DNA of 64,000 nt. It comes from Leptospirales bacterium (GTDB lineage: Bacteria > Spirochaetota > Leptospiria > Leptospirales > Leptonemataceae). Every line of letters starts with the position of its first letter. Position 1 is the stretch's first letter. The stretch lies in NCBI GenBank assembly GCA_019694655.1, contig JAIBBN010000013.1, forward strand, positions 1-64,000. Direction: 5' to 3'. Shown here in pieces: positions 53,211 to 63,900 of this stretch. A program made the translations under genes and the position numbers. The notes beneath the pieces were generated by a model that saw only the letters and a list, made by a program, of their open reading frames with translations, did no database searches and was not told the DNA's origin.

Positions 53211-54784
53211 AGCGTTGGTCCAAAGTAGTCCAGGCGGTCCGGGAGCGCGCCGCCAGAGTTCGCCAAACAGCTGCGACCTTCGGCGAGGATCCGAACGTTC
53301 GCGCTGCTCTCAGTCAAGCGCTCGGATTTTTCAAGGCTGAACTATCCACGCACTACCGGAAGGTGTGGACCTGGATACGCCGCTACCCTTTGCCGGCAGG
53401 CGCTCTCGCCATTGCGCTGCTGGCGATCATCGCCTTTCGAATCTGGCAGACGCAACTGGCCAGTCAGGAACAGGGGCCGCTTGTTCCGCGCGTCCATACA
53501 TTGAAGTTAAACAGTGAAACACTGGTGCAGACGGTTGATTCGCCGGCCAGCATAACATATCTGGAAAAGGCTGCCGTTTCTGCGCGCATTTCCGGTCGTA
53601 TTGCCCGCCTGCATGCCGAGCAGGGACAATCTGTCCGCCGCGGCGAAGCGCTCGCTCAGCTGGAAACCTTTGAGCTGGAACTGCAGCTGCGCCAGGCCCG
53701 CGCACGGTTGAATTCGGCGCTGGCCCAGGCCGGCGTCTCGCGGGCCCGCTATGGCGCCTCGCGACGCGAAGCAGATCGTCAAATTCGCGACCTGGAACGC
53801 AGCCAGGCTGAAATCGTCGATGCCCGCGCTTCCTTTCTGAATGCGCGGCGACAGCTACAACAACGTCAGCAGATTTTTGCACTGGGCGGCGCATCCCGCG
53901 AAGAGGTCAAGGGCGCATACACGCAGTACCTGGCAGCCATGAGCCGCTACTACCAGACGCGCAAGACATATGAGATGCGCATCGTCGGCTATCGCGATCA
54001 AGATTTGCGCCAGGCCAGCTGGACCATTCCCGAGGAATCGCAAGAGAAGCGCGAGGCCTTCATCAGCTTCAATACTGAGACCGAACGCCAGGATCTACGC
54101 GCCGCGCAAGCCGCCGTGCAGAACGCACAGCTGGAGACTGAATCGGTACAGATGTTGCTGCAGGAAGCAACAATTCGCTCGCCTATCGATGGTGTTGTCG
54201 CCGAGCGCGCACTGGATCTGGGCGAGCAGACCAAAGAAGGCGAACCGCTCTTTGTGGTAGTGCGCATGGATCGACTGCAAGCCTTGATGCACGCTACAGA
54301 AGATCAGGCGCCGCTGGTACATCCGGGACAGAAGGCTCATTGCAGCATCGATGCTTACCAGGGAACGGAGATTGAAGCGAACGTACGCCTGGTTGCGCCG
54401 GTCATCGACCCTGCCTCGCGCAGCGCCGAGATCCGGCTGGAAATCGACAATGGCAATCGCCGTCTGCAACCAGGAATGTTTGCCCGTTGCCGAGCCGAGG
54501 TACGCAGCATTGAGAATGCCCTGGCAGCGCCGCTTAGCGCGCTGACCGAGATTCGCAACGGCCCTGATGGCCGCCGCGCCATCGCCTACGTAATACAAAA
54601 CAATCTGGTCTTTCGGCGCGAGATTCGTCTGGGCGAAGACTTTGGCGAACGGGTGCAGATTCTCGAAGGACTGAAGGCTGGCGAACTCATTGCCCTTGAT
54701 TCCGTCGATTTTCTGGAAGATGGACTGCGCATTGAGCGGATCGAAAATGAGGCCGCCAATCCAATCAGCGAGAGCTCGCCATGA
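53207..54784 (+). CDS. RND-type membrane fusion protein
   Basis: The 525-residue protein has a cytoplasmic N terminus of about 60 residues, longer than usual. One membrane helix at about 62-80 follows. Then come a lipoyl-type half (VSARISGRIARLHAEQGQSVRRGEALAQLE), a long helical hairpin, the second lipoyl half (ATIRSPIDGVVAERALDLGEQTKEGEPLFVVV) and beta-barrel segments (KAHCSIDAYQGTEIEANVRLVAPVID). It bridges the RND permease and the TolC channel. Both ends overlap neighbours by 4 bp. Confidence 0.93.
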   Translation: MKRWSKVVQAVRERAARVRQTAATFGEDPNVRAALSQALGFFKAELSTHYRKVWTWIRRYPLPAGALAIALLAIIAFRIWQTQLASQEQGPLVPRVHTLKLNSETLVQTVDSPASITYLEKAAVSARISGRIARLHAEQGQSVRRGEALAQLETFELELQLRQARARLNSALAQAGVSRARYGASRREADRQIRDLERSQAEIVDARASFLNARRQLQQRQQIFALGGASREEVKGAYTQYLAAMSRYYQTRKTYEMRIVGYRDQDLRQASWTIPEESQEKREAFISFNTETERQDLRAAQAAVQNAQLETESVQMLLQEATIRSPIDGVVAERALDLGEQTKEGEPLFVVVRMDRLQALMHATEDQAPLVHPGQKAHCSIDAYQGTEIEANVRLVAPVIDPASRSAEIRLEIDNGNRRLQPGMFARCRAEVRSIENALAAPLSALTEIRNGPDGRRAIAYVIQNNLVFRREIRLGEDFGERVQILEGLKAGELIALDSVDFLEDGLRIERIENEAANPISESSP

Positions 54785-56298
54785 GAACGCGAAGGCGCAT
54801 TGTTGATGCAGCGTTTCCTGCGTTTGTTGCGTCGCTTTGTTTGCTGCAGTGTGCCAAAGCTGCCGATGCCCTGGATGCCCTCCTGCCTCCGCCGGGCGGC
54901 GAGCGTCCGCGTATTACACTCTCATCGCCCTCCAGCGCCTCGCCGACGGTCGCTGCCAGCTCCGCCATATTTGTAGAATTCGATCGAGAGATGGATCGCG
55001 AGTCGACGCGCAGCGCTTTCTCCATCAGCGGCGACTCGCCGCCGCGCGGACAGCCGCTATGGGAAGGCCGACGTCTGTACTTCGATCTGGAGGAAGATCT
55101 CCAGCCGGGCGCCAGCTATCTTTTACGCGTGGGCGGCGAAGCGCGCTCCGCAGAGGGCGCGCCTCTGGAAGTGGAGTACCTTGTCTTTTTTTCGGTAGGG
55201 ATGGGCGGAAATGCGCCGCGCGTTGTCAGTCATCTGCCAGCCCGCGGCGCACAGGGCGTCGATCCAGCTGCAACGATTGAGCTGCGTTTCTCGCGTGCAA
55301 TGAATCGCACCTCGGTCGAGCAGGCCTTCAGTGTATCGCCTGCTGCGCCCGGCGCCTTCCAGTGGGATGCCGACGATGCAGGCTTCCGCTTCACGCCGTT
55401 TGCTGCATTGAACAATGGCGGCCTGTATTCCGTGCGCATCCTATCCTCCGCCGCGGCGGCTGATGGTTCGCTCCTCGGCGAGAACTACAGTTGGTCCTTT
55501 CAAAGCGGTCTTGATCTGATACGACCGCAGCTGGAGTGGGTGCGCGAAAACGGCAGCCTCGTTGATCTGCTGGATGGGGTTGCCGGGATCTATAAGGACA
55601 GTGCACTTGTTCTGCGCTTCAGCGAGCCCATGCATTTTGCCAGCGCCGAAAGCGCGGTTACACTGACCCGAGTTGAAAACGGCGCCGGCGTCGCCTTGTT
55701 GCGCAGCTGGAGCGCCGATTTCCGCGAACTGACCATTGCGCCGCAAGAGGCCCTGGAACCGCTGCAGATCTATCGATTGCGAACTGCGACCAGCGCTCGA
55801 GATCTGGCCGGGAATGACCTGCTTCTGGAGACTCAACTTGCATTTCAGGTGAACAACAGCGCTGGCGCGATAAATTCTGAATATCTGCAAATTGTCAGTG
55901 CCAACAAGACGACGCCAGCGCCGCTCGAGCCATTCAATTTGGCCCCCGATACGATCCAGCTTTTGAATGCAGGCGGGTGCGACTCCGCTCCGCTGCAGGC
56001 GCAGCTGACTCTGGATTTTGATCATTCGCTAAACCCTGCGACTGTCGCCGAAGCCCTCAGCTTTGCGCGCCTCTTTGGGCCCTCGGGCCAGGGGGCCACG
56101 CTGGTTGGAATAGCCGTAGAGAGCAGCGGGGTCCGCCCCGCCGATCGCCTGCGCATTTACCTGAGCGACGTTTGCGATAGTTTGTATACACTCAGAATAT
56201 TCGGCGGGCGCAACGGATTGCGTTCCGCCGCCGCCGGTCCGGAGAGCGGAACCTGGTTGCGCGAGGACCGGACCTTTTACCTGAGGTTCAACCCATGA
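54781..56298 (+). CDS. Ig-like (Big_5/SbsA type) lipoprotein, paralogue 1
   Basis: The 505-residue protein has a leader ending in LLQC, likely lipidated. The mature part is four Ig-like units of the Big_5 (SbsA) kind, each with a VxFDREM/LRFSRAM/LRFSEPM/LDFDHSL-type strand and a turn rich in Ser/Ala. It ends YTLRIFGGRNGLRSAAAGPESGTW and a YLRF strand, matching the end of the next gene. Big_5 domains occur on surface or periplasmic proteins and usually bind or stiffen. Its place between the fusion protein and the permease is not part of textbook RND operons. Confidence 0.85.
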   Translation: MRTRRRIVDAAFPAFVASLCLLQCAKAADALDALLPPPGGERPRITLSSPSSASPTVAASSAIFVEFDREMDRESTRSAFSISGDSPPRGQPLWEGRRLYFDLEEDLQPGASYLLRVGGEARSAEGAPLEVEYLVFFSVGMGGNAPRVVSHLPARGAQGVDPAATIELRFSRAMNRTSVEQAFSVSPAAPGAFQWDADDAGFRFTPFAALNNGGLYSVRILSSAAAADGSLLGENYSWSFQSGLDLIRPQLEWVRENGSLVDLLDGVAGIYKDSALVLRFSEPMHFASAESAVTLTRVENGAGVALLRSWSADFRELTIAPQEALEPLQIYRLRTATSARDLAGNDLLLETQLAFQVNNSAGAINSEYLQIVSANKTTPAPLEPFNLAPDTIQLLNAGGCDSAPLQAQLTLDFDHSLNPATVAEALSFARLFGPSGQGATLVGIAVESSGVRPADRLRIYLSDVCDSLYTLRIFGGRNGLRSAAAGPESGTWLREDRTFYLRFNP

Positions 56299-57809
56299 GC
56301 TCCGCCCGCCGCGTTCTTCTAGCGTTGTCGCTATTGCTGGTTCTGGCGGCTCTGCGCTGCAGCAACGACTCAGTGGAGTCGCTATTGCTCGGTTTGTCGC
56401 CCGATGAACTCCAGCCCGCAGTCGTGGCTACTGAACCAGCCGATGGCGCCTTTGGCTTTGATGGCGCCGCCGGCCTGTGGGCGCTTTTCAATCAGAGCAT
56501 GGATCAGGAGAAGACGCAAAGCTCCTTTCGTTTGAGCGGCGCCTCAGGCGCCGTTGCTGGCAGCTTTCGCTGGGAAGGACCGCGACTGACCTTTACGCCC
56601 GATACGCCGCTCAGCGGAGTCGAGCAGTTCACTATGTTGATTCAACGCAGTGCGGAATCCAGTCGCGGCGTTGATCTTTCCGATGATGTTATCATTCGAT
56701 TCTATGCCAGCGCCGACCTGGCAGCGCCGGAATGGATCGATAGCAGCCCGGCCGCCGGCGCCGTCGCAGTGCCTCCGGGCAGCGTGCTACGACTGCGCTT
56801 CTCCCGGGTCATGGATCTGGCTACGGCCAGCGACGGCATAAGCGTTAGCCCCGACTTTCTACGCAGTACACAGAGTGCGGATGGCGGCGCGACCATTGAG
56901 CTCGTTCCCAACAGCCCGTTGGCTAACGGCGTTTACACCCTGCGGTTGAACCAACAACTGCGCGACATCAGCGGCCACACGCTGCGTCGCGAGGCCAGCA
57001 TTCAGTTTACGGTTGGCGCCGACTTTCAACAGCCGGGCATCGCCTCGGCAGCGATAGGCGCGCTGGCCCTTGTCTCCGGTCTAAGTCTTTCCGGGGCGGA
57101 GCGTCTCGACAGTCTTACACTGCAGTTCAGCGAAGCGATGCAGGCCGCCTCGGTCGAAGGTTCGATCCGCCTCTCTCCGGCGCGCGCCATGGTCTTTGGG
57201 TGGAATGGCGCCGGCGATACGCTGACCATTCAATTCAGCGGCGGTCTTGATCCGGAAACCGAGTATTCACTCAGTATCGATGGGCAGGCGCACGACCTGG
57301 AGGGCAATGCGCTGGCGCAGGCCGCAGAATACCGCTTTGTTACCAATGGCGTCGCATCCCTGCGGCCTCAGGTGCTGCGCGTTCGACAGATACAGAGCAG
57401 CGCACCGCTGGCCTGCACGGCTGGTTCCTCGGCGGCCGGGTTTTCGCCGGACCTTGTCGACTTCAATGTGGTTGATATTGGCCAGTGGATCGAGACGCTT
57501 CCAGCCGCGGCGCCCGCGCATTGTGCTCTGCAATTGCAGGTTGATTTCAATCAGCCAATGTCGCCAGCCACAGTCATGGCCGCACTCAGTCTTACTCCGG
57601 TACTCAATCCCGCTGGAGCATCGCCGGAAATCTACGATGTCAGTGTTCTGGGTGCAAGCGCCGTTATCAGCCTTGTCGGCGGTTTTCCGGCGCCTGGACC
57701 CGGCGAAATTCCAATCTATCGTCTGCGGCTTCGCGGGGGCGTCAATGGAGCGCAAAACCTGAGCGGGGCATGGATGGAACAGGACTATTCGCTCTACTTG
57801 AGCTACTAG
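56295..57809 (+). CDS. Ig-like (Big_5/SbsA type) lipoprotein, paralogue 2
   Basis: The 504-residue protein has a leader ending in LAALRC. It has four Ig-like units with the motifs ALFNQSMDQ, LRFSRVMD, LQFSEAMQ and VDFNQPMS, in the same order as the gene before it. The closing segment YRLRLRGGVNGAQNLSGAWMEQDYSLYL parallels paralogue 1, so the pair arose by tandem duplication and then diverged. It overlaps its neighbour by 4 bp, and the permease begins 4 bp after its stop. Confidence 0.85.
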   Translation: MSSARRVLLALSLLLVLAALRCSNDSVESLLLGLSPDELQPAVVATEPADGAFGFDGAAGLWALFNQSMDQEKTQSSFRLSGASGAVAGSFRWEGPRLTFTPDTPLSGVEQFTMLIQRSAESSRGVDLSDDVIIRFYASADLAAPEWIDSSPAAGAVAVPPGSVLRLRFSRVMDLATASDGISVSPDFLRSTQSADGGATIELVPNSPLANGVYTLRLNQQLRDISGHTLRREASIQFTVGADFQQPGIASAAIGALALVSGLSLSGAERLDSLTLQFSEAMQAASVEGSIRLSPARAMVFGWNGAGDTLTIQFSGGLDPETEYSLSIDGQAHDLEGNALAQAAEYRFVTNGVASLRPQVLRVRQIQSSAPLACTAGSSAAGFSPDLVDFNVVDIGQWIETLPAAAPAHCALQLQVDFNQPMSPATVMAALSLTPVLNPAGASPEIYDVSVLGASAVISLVGGFPAPGPGEIPIYRLRLRGGVNGAQNLSGAWMEQDYSLYLSY

Positions 57810-57813
57810 GCGC

Positions 57814-60800
57814 ATGATGATTGAACTGGCGGTACGTCGACGCATCGCAGTCTTCATGATCTTCCTGGCCATTGCTCTGGCCGGGGCAATCTCCATTCAG
57901 CGACTTCGAGTTGATCTCTTTCCGGACATGGAGATTCCGCGAATCAGTGCGCTCACTCTCTACGCTGGCGCTCCGCCGGAAGAAATCGAGGCGCTGGTGA
58001 CACGGCCAATGGAGGAAGCGCTGTCCAGCGTCAATGGCGTGCAGTCGCTTCGCTCGCGCTCCGAGGAGGGTCTTTCGGTGGTCGAGGCGCAATTGGAATG
58101 GGGCGCCCAGCCGGATCTAGCGCTGATTCAGATGCGTCAGAAGGCCGATCTGGCTCGCCAGCAGTTGCCGGAGGAAGCCAGTCGAACGATTCTCTTGAAA
58201 TTTGATCCATCGCAAGAGCCGCTGGTCCTGCTTGCTGCCGAGGCGCGCCAGATAGATCCGCGGGCGCTGCGCGATTTTCTGGAACGGGAAGTGCGACCGC
58301 TGCTGGAACGCATTCCCGGCGTCGCCGCTATCAGCATTCAAGGGGGCGAACGCCGCGAAATCCAGGTAGAGGCGGACTCGGCGCGACTGCATGCCCGACA
58401 GCTGAACCTGGCTCAGTTGAGCGAGGCTATTTCCGCGGCGAGCTTCCAGACGCAGGCCGGACGACTGCGCTCTGGCGATCGTGAATTTTCTGTCCGCATG
58501 CTGGGCGATTTGCGCAGCGCGGCCGAAGTTGCCAATGTGATTGTGCGCGGCGGCGATGGACCGTTGCTGCGCGTTTCCGATGTAGCCAGCGTACGCGATG
58601 ACTACCGCGAGCCACGCGGCGCCGCGCTCTACAAAGGCCAGCCAGCGACCTTGTTGGCATTGCGCAAAGAGCCCGGCAAGAATGCCATCGACGCCGCCGC
58701 TGCCATCGCCCAGGCCCTTGGACCGATCAATTCGCGTTTTGAACGTCAGCTCCATCTAAGCGTGATCAGCGACCAGTCCCGTTACATTCAGAATGCGGTG
58801 TCGTCGGCCGCGTGGTCGGCAGTTCTCGGCGGCGGCATTGCTTTTGCTGTGTTGCTAGTCTTCCTGAATGATATACGCGCCGCGTTGATCATTGCAGCCA
58901 GTATTCCATCGTCGATGCTTGCCGCTTTTGCGGCCATGGACGTCTTTGGTCTTTCGCTGAATTTGATGAGCCTTGGCGGCCTCGCGGCCGGCGCTGGCAT
59001 GCTGGTGGATAATTCCATCGTCGCACTGGAGGCCATCGCCGCCGAGCGTGAAAGGCGTCCGGAGCTATTGCTCGCCGATGCGGCGGCGCTTGGAATTCGT
59101 CGCATCGCCTCCTCGTCGCTGGCGTCAACCCTGACCTCAGTGATTGTCTTCTTGCCGATCGTCTTCTTGTCTGGGCTGGCGGCGGCTGTGTTTCGCGACC
59201 TGGCCCTGACTGTCGCCATCTCGCTGCTGGCCTCCCTTGCCTGCGCCCTCTTGCTCACTCCGGCCCTCGCTACTTTGCAGCCCTCGCCTGATTCGCGGAG
59301 CGATCGCATCATGCAATGGATGCAGCGCCGGCTAGAACCAATCGCAGCTGTGCTCAATCGCTGGATCGCGGCACTGGCGCGGGGCAGCTCGGCGTGGGTA
59401 TTTCGCGCCGTGGCCCGCCCGCAGGCGACCGTCATCCTGCTGGCGCTGGTCAGCATTGGCGGCGCGGCGCTCTTCCTCTTGATGGAGCGTAGACTTTTTC
59501 CACAGGCGCAGCGCGCTGAACTCAGCGTGCGACTGGCCTTACCGCCCGGCGTCACGCTACAGCAGAATCTGCAATGGCACCAACGCTTCCACCAGACGCT
59601 GCTTGCTACGGAAGGCGTGACTGGCGCCGTGACAACGCTTGGCGCCGAAAGCGACGATCTCAGCGAACACGCCCGCGGCGCTCTGCATACCAACGAGGGC
59701 CTGACGCGCGTATTCCTGGACTCGGCCGATCCTGACTCTTCGAACGCCTTGCTGCGCATTGAGCGTTTGCTTTCCGGCTCAGGTCGCATCGAACGCGAAC
59801 TGCGCAGCAAGGATGATCCGCTGGCCGATTTGCTGGGCGACGCCTCGCTGATGTATTTGGAAGCAAGCGCTGCCGATCGGGGCGACGCTCGTCGTTTGAT
59901 TGAGATCGCTCATCAACGGCTGCAGAAGCTCGGACTGTTTCGAATTCTGCGTAGCACGGCCCGCATCGGCCGGCCGGAATTGCAGCTGCAAGTCGACCGC
60001 ACGCGACTGGGCGCCCGCGGGTTGACGCCCGGCGCTGCCGCCGAACTGCTGGGCGCGGCATTACGTGGTCGAATAGGAGCGGAGCTCCGCCAGGCGGATC
60101 GCGAAATTCCGGTACGCATTCGTTTGCGCGCCGCCGACCGCAGCAGCGCTCATTTGCTGCCGCGTATTTACGCACCGGCAGGCGAAGGCGAAGCGCCGCT
60201 TGGTCTGGCGCTACAAATGCAAACCGGAGCGGGATATACAACGACGCTGCGCGAGGATCAGCGTAAGCTGGAGCGCCTGGAACTTGCGGCAATTCCTGGA
60301 AAAGAGTCTGCAGCGCAGTCGGCGGCGGAGAATACTCTACAGGAATTGCAAACGCTGGCGGCCAGACTGCCGGTCGATCGCCGCCCGCTGCTACAGCTGC
60401 GCGCGGCCAATCAGGAAACGCTGCAGTCACTGTGGCAAATGGCCGGCGCCTTTGCACTGTCGCTGGCCTTGATCTATATGTTGCTTGCCGGCCAATTTGA
60501 ATCTTTGCTGCATCCGCTGGTACTTGGCGCGGCAGCGCCGCTTACTTTTGCCGGCGCCGGACTGGCGCTATTTGTGAGCGGCGGAGGGCTCAATATCGTC
60601 TCCGGCATCGGCATGGTAATGCTGGCCGGCCTATCGGTGAATGCTGCAATTGCGTTATACGAAGCCATCCAACAACGACGAGCGGCGATGCCAGATGGCG
60701 CTGACATTGACGAGACGAAACTGCTTCGTATTTTACAAGAATCCATCGCAGAGCGAGCGCGACCGATCGCCCTGACTACGCTGACCACTGTTCTTGGACT

Positions 60801-60960
60801 GGCGCCTATGGCCTTTGGGCTGGGCGAGGGCGCTGAATTGCAGGCGCCCATGGCGATTGCCGTCATTGGCGGCCTCACCGCGTCGGCGTTACTCTCCCTC
60901 GTCGCCTTTCCTGCGCTCTACGCAATGGTCGAGCTTCGTCGACAGCGGAGATCGATGTGA
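57814..60960 (+). CDS. RND efflux permease (AcrB/HAE1 type), first
   Basis: The 1048-residue protein has the RND layout: an N-terminal helix (RRRIAVFMIFLAIALAGAISI), a large periplasmic loop from about 30 to 330, a bundle of helices, a second loop and a second bundle. In the fourth helix the usual Asp-Asp is LVDNSIVALEAI (Asp399, Asn400). The later GLSVNAAIALYEAI lacks the AcrB lysine. This proton-relay variant (D, N) is common in one HAE1 subgroup, so proton coupling may differ from AcrB. The stop overlaps the next permease by 4 bp. Confidence 0.93.
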   Translation: MMIELAVRRRIAVFMIFLAIALAGAISIQRLRVDLFPDMEIPRISALTLYAGAPPEEIEALVTRPMEEALSSVNGVQSLRSRSEEGLSVVEAQLEWGAQPDLALIQMRQKADLARQQLPEEASRTILLKFDPSQEPLVLLAAEARQIDPRALRDFLEREVRPLLERIPGVAAISIQGGERREIQVEADSARLHARQLNLAQLSEAISAASFQTQAGRLRSGDREFSVRMLGDLRSAAEVANVIVRGGDGPLLRVSDVASVRDDYREPRGAALYKGQPATLLALRKEPGKNAIDAAAAIAQALGPINSRFERQLHLSVISDQSRYIQNAVSSAAWSAVLGGGIAFAVLLVFLNDIRAALIIAASIPSSMLAAFAAMDVFGLSLNLMSLGGLAAGAGMLVDNSIVALEAIAAERERRPELLLADAAALGIRRIASSSLASTLTSVIVFLPIVFLSGLAAAVFRDLALTVAISLLASLACALLLTPALATLQPSPDSRSDRIMQWMQRRLEPIAAVLNRWIAALARGSSAWVFRAVARPQATVILLALVSIGGAALFLLMERRLFPQAQRAELSVRLALPPGVTLQQNLQWHQRFHQTLLATEGVTGAVTTLGAESDDLSEHARGALHTNEGLTRVFLDSADPDSSNALLRIERLLSGSGRIERELRSKDDPLADLLGDASLMYLEASAADRGDARRLIEIAHQRLQKLGLFRILRSTARIGRPELQLQVDRTRLGARGLTPGAAAELLGAALRGRIGAELRQADREIPVRIRLRAADRSSAHLLPRIYAPAGEGEAPLGLALQMQTGAGYTTTLREDQRKLERLELAAIPGKESAAQSAAENTLQELQTLAARLPVDRRPLLQLRAANQETLQSLWQMAGAFALSLALIYMLLAGQFESLLHPLVLGAAAPLTFAGAGLALFVSGGGLNIVSGIGMVMLAGLSVNAAIALYEAIQQRRAAMPDGADIDETKLLRILQESIAERARPIALTTLTTVLGLAPMAFGLGEGAELQAPMAIAVIGGLTASALLSLVAFPALYAMVELRRQRRSM

Positions 60961-63900
60961 GTTCAATTGCCGCCGCGCTTCTGCGGCGACCCATCAGCGC
61001 CTGGATGATTTTAGTCGCGCTTCTGTTGCTCGGTTCTACGGCCGCCGCCCGAATGCCCGCGGCTTTGCTGCCAGCGGTGGCGTCGCCCGGTCTAACTATC
61101 ATTACGCGCTACTATGGCGCTCCGGCTGAGACTATGGAGCGCATCATTACCATTCCGGTCGAACGCCAGCTCAGCGACATTGCCGATATCCAGACCGTAA
61201 GCAGCGTCAGTCAGGAGGGAGAGTCGCGCGTTAGCCTGATATTCTCCGAGCACAGCGACATTCGCTTGAAAATGCTGGAGGCGGGAGAGCGGATGCAGCT
61301 CTTGCGCGAGCAACTGCCTGGAGATGTCGAGGATCCGGCAGTTGTTCGCTATGATCCGGGCGACCGGCCAATCTTCATTGTTGTTTTCGAGTCGTCGACA
61401 TTGAGCGTTGATCAAACGCGCGAGATTGTGGATCGAATCTGGAAGCCGCGTTTCGAGCGCATTGAGGGCGTAAGCGAGGTCTTTGTAAGCGGCGGGCGGG
61501 AACGAGAGGTTGCCGCGCTGGTCGATCCTGGGCGACTCAGCGCGTTGCGCTGGCCGGCGCAGAGGATTTTCCATTCCATTTCAGGAAACGACCTATATGC
61601 TGGTCCAGGACGTCTCGCCGGTGATCGCGATATCGCGGTCACTCTCGATGCCCGTTCGGCAGCAGTGCAGAATCTGGAAGCGGCCTTGCTTCCTTCCGGC
61701 GATGCCGCTGTAGCCATCGGCCAGGCTTTGCGCATTGCCGAGGCTGGCCGCGATGCTGATTCGCTGTCTACCGTTGACGGCGCCGAGCGTGTTGCACTGT
61801 ATGTTCAGAAAGCTGGCAGCGCCAGCGGTTTGACAGTGAGCAGAGCGTGTCGGGCCGCTGTCGTCGCGGCCGGCAGCGCCCCTCCGTCGCGCATCGCCTT
61901 TGATCAGGGCGATTCGATCGAGTCCGCCTTGCGGCAGGCAGTACAATCAACGGTACTGGGCGCAGTTTTCGCCTGTCTGACTGTGCTGTTCTTTCTACGC
62001 CGCCCACAACTTTCGGCAGTGGTCATTGTCTCATTGCCCGGCAGCGCCGCCGGGGCATTTGCTTTGATGAGCTGGAGCGGAGTCGAGTTGAATGTCATGA
62101 GTCTTGCCGGTCTTGCACTGGGCGGCGGAATGCTCCTCGACAACAGTATCGTGCTGGCCGACGCGATTGAAAAGCGTCTCGGCGAAGCGATGACGCCCTT
62201 GAGCGCCGCTTTCGACTCAGTACGGGCCTGTGCTGCGGAGTTGATTGCTTCGACGCTTACGACGATCGCCGTCTTTCTTCCGTTGCTTTTCACTTCCGCC
62301 GAGACGCGCGATCTCTACCGCGATCTGGCGCTGACCGTGTGCTACACGCTGCTGGTTTCGCTCTTGCTATCGCTGAGCGTTGCACCGGCTATCGCCGTCT
62401 CTTTGCTGGAGCGTCGCCGAGGCAAGCGGGCTGATCCTGCTCCCGCTCGCTTTTCAGGGCCGCTATCGATTGGCGTTCGCAACATTCTGGCGCGCGGCCT
62501 GCAGCGCTGGCAGCAGTTGATTGAGCTCAGCTTGCAGCGGCCCAGGCTTTGCGGAATCATTCTGCTGGCAGTGCTGCTGTTTGCGCCCGCGCTCTTGTGG
62601 CTATTGCCAGCGCGTGCAAATTCGCCATTGGACGGACGCCAGCTCCACGCCTCCCTGGATTTGCCAACCGGCGCCTCTCTGGAGCGAACGCAGACCATCG
62701 CTGCGGAAGTCCAACAGCAATTGCGCTCCCATCCGCTGGTCTCGCGGGTCACTGCTCGCATTGAAAAATCCCATGCCGAACTGCATCTGGATCTGGCCGA
62801 CGATGTCGAACCGCAGCAGGCAATTGCTGCACTGCGCGAATTGACCGACCGCCGCCAGGATGCATTTGTTTACTATGACGCCGCCGGCGAAGCCCGCGGC
62901 GCCGAACTCAATGTCGAACTATATGGCGAGGATTTCAAATCGTTGCGCAGTGCAGCGCAAGATCTGGCGGCAGCGCTGCCATCGCAAGTCAATGGCATTG
63001 ACCAGACGCTTTTCCATTTTCGCGAAACCCGCGTAGAAATTCAACTGTTGCCGCGCCGGGATCGAATGGCGGCGCTTGGCATTTCCAGCGTCGAACTGGG
63101 CGGCGCTTTGCGGCAGCTGCTGGCAGGAATTGTTATCCACAAACACTTTGATGGACAGCGGCTGCTCGACGTTCGCTACCGCGCTCGCCCGGATCTGTTG
63201 CGCGGTCCGGCGGATCTGCAGCAGATGGTTCTGCCGGTAGGCGAACACAGTCTGGCTTTGCGATCGTTGCTTGAATTCCGCGAAGGAGAGGGCGAGCCGC
63301 GCATCTGGCGTAAGAACAAGCGGCGCATGCTCTCCTTCGGTCTGCGTTTGCTCACCGGCGATCTGGAACAAGCCGCTGATCAACTCAATGACTTTCTGCG
63401 AGCGCGCGTTCCCTCCGGCATCAGCTTTCAGCTGAGCGACGACTATCTGCGGCAGCGCGCCGCCCGTCGGCAGATGCTACTCGCCGTAGCCGTTGCGCTG
63501 CTCTTGATCTACATGCTGCTGGCAGCCTTGCTCGAATCATTGCTTCGTCCATTGATCGTTTTTCTGACTGCGCCGCTATCAACCAGCGCGGCGCTTCTGG
63601 GACTCTGGATCAGCAACAGTGGTTTGGGAGTAACGGCCCTGATTGGCCTGGTAATGCTTGGCGGCATCGTTGTTAATAGCTCGATCTTGATTCTCAGCGC
63701 AATTGAGGATCGTCTACTGCTGCATCCGCCGAAAGATGCCGCCGCCCTGCGCGGCGCTCTGGTTGAAGCTACACTCGCCCGAATGCGCCCGATTGCTATG
63801 ACTACGCTGACTACGCTGGCTGGCATGCTGCCGGCCGCGCTGGACAATTCGGCCGAGGCGGACCTCTGGCGTCCGCTGGCGATCGCCGTTGCCAGCGGGG

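Noticed and set aside
58788-59810. A 340-codon minus-strand frame inside the first RND gene.
   Set aside because: It is the antisense shadow of a clear RND permease, rich in Ser and Arg, with no motif.
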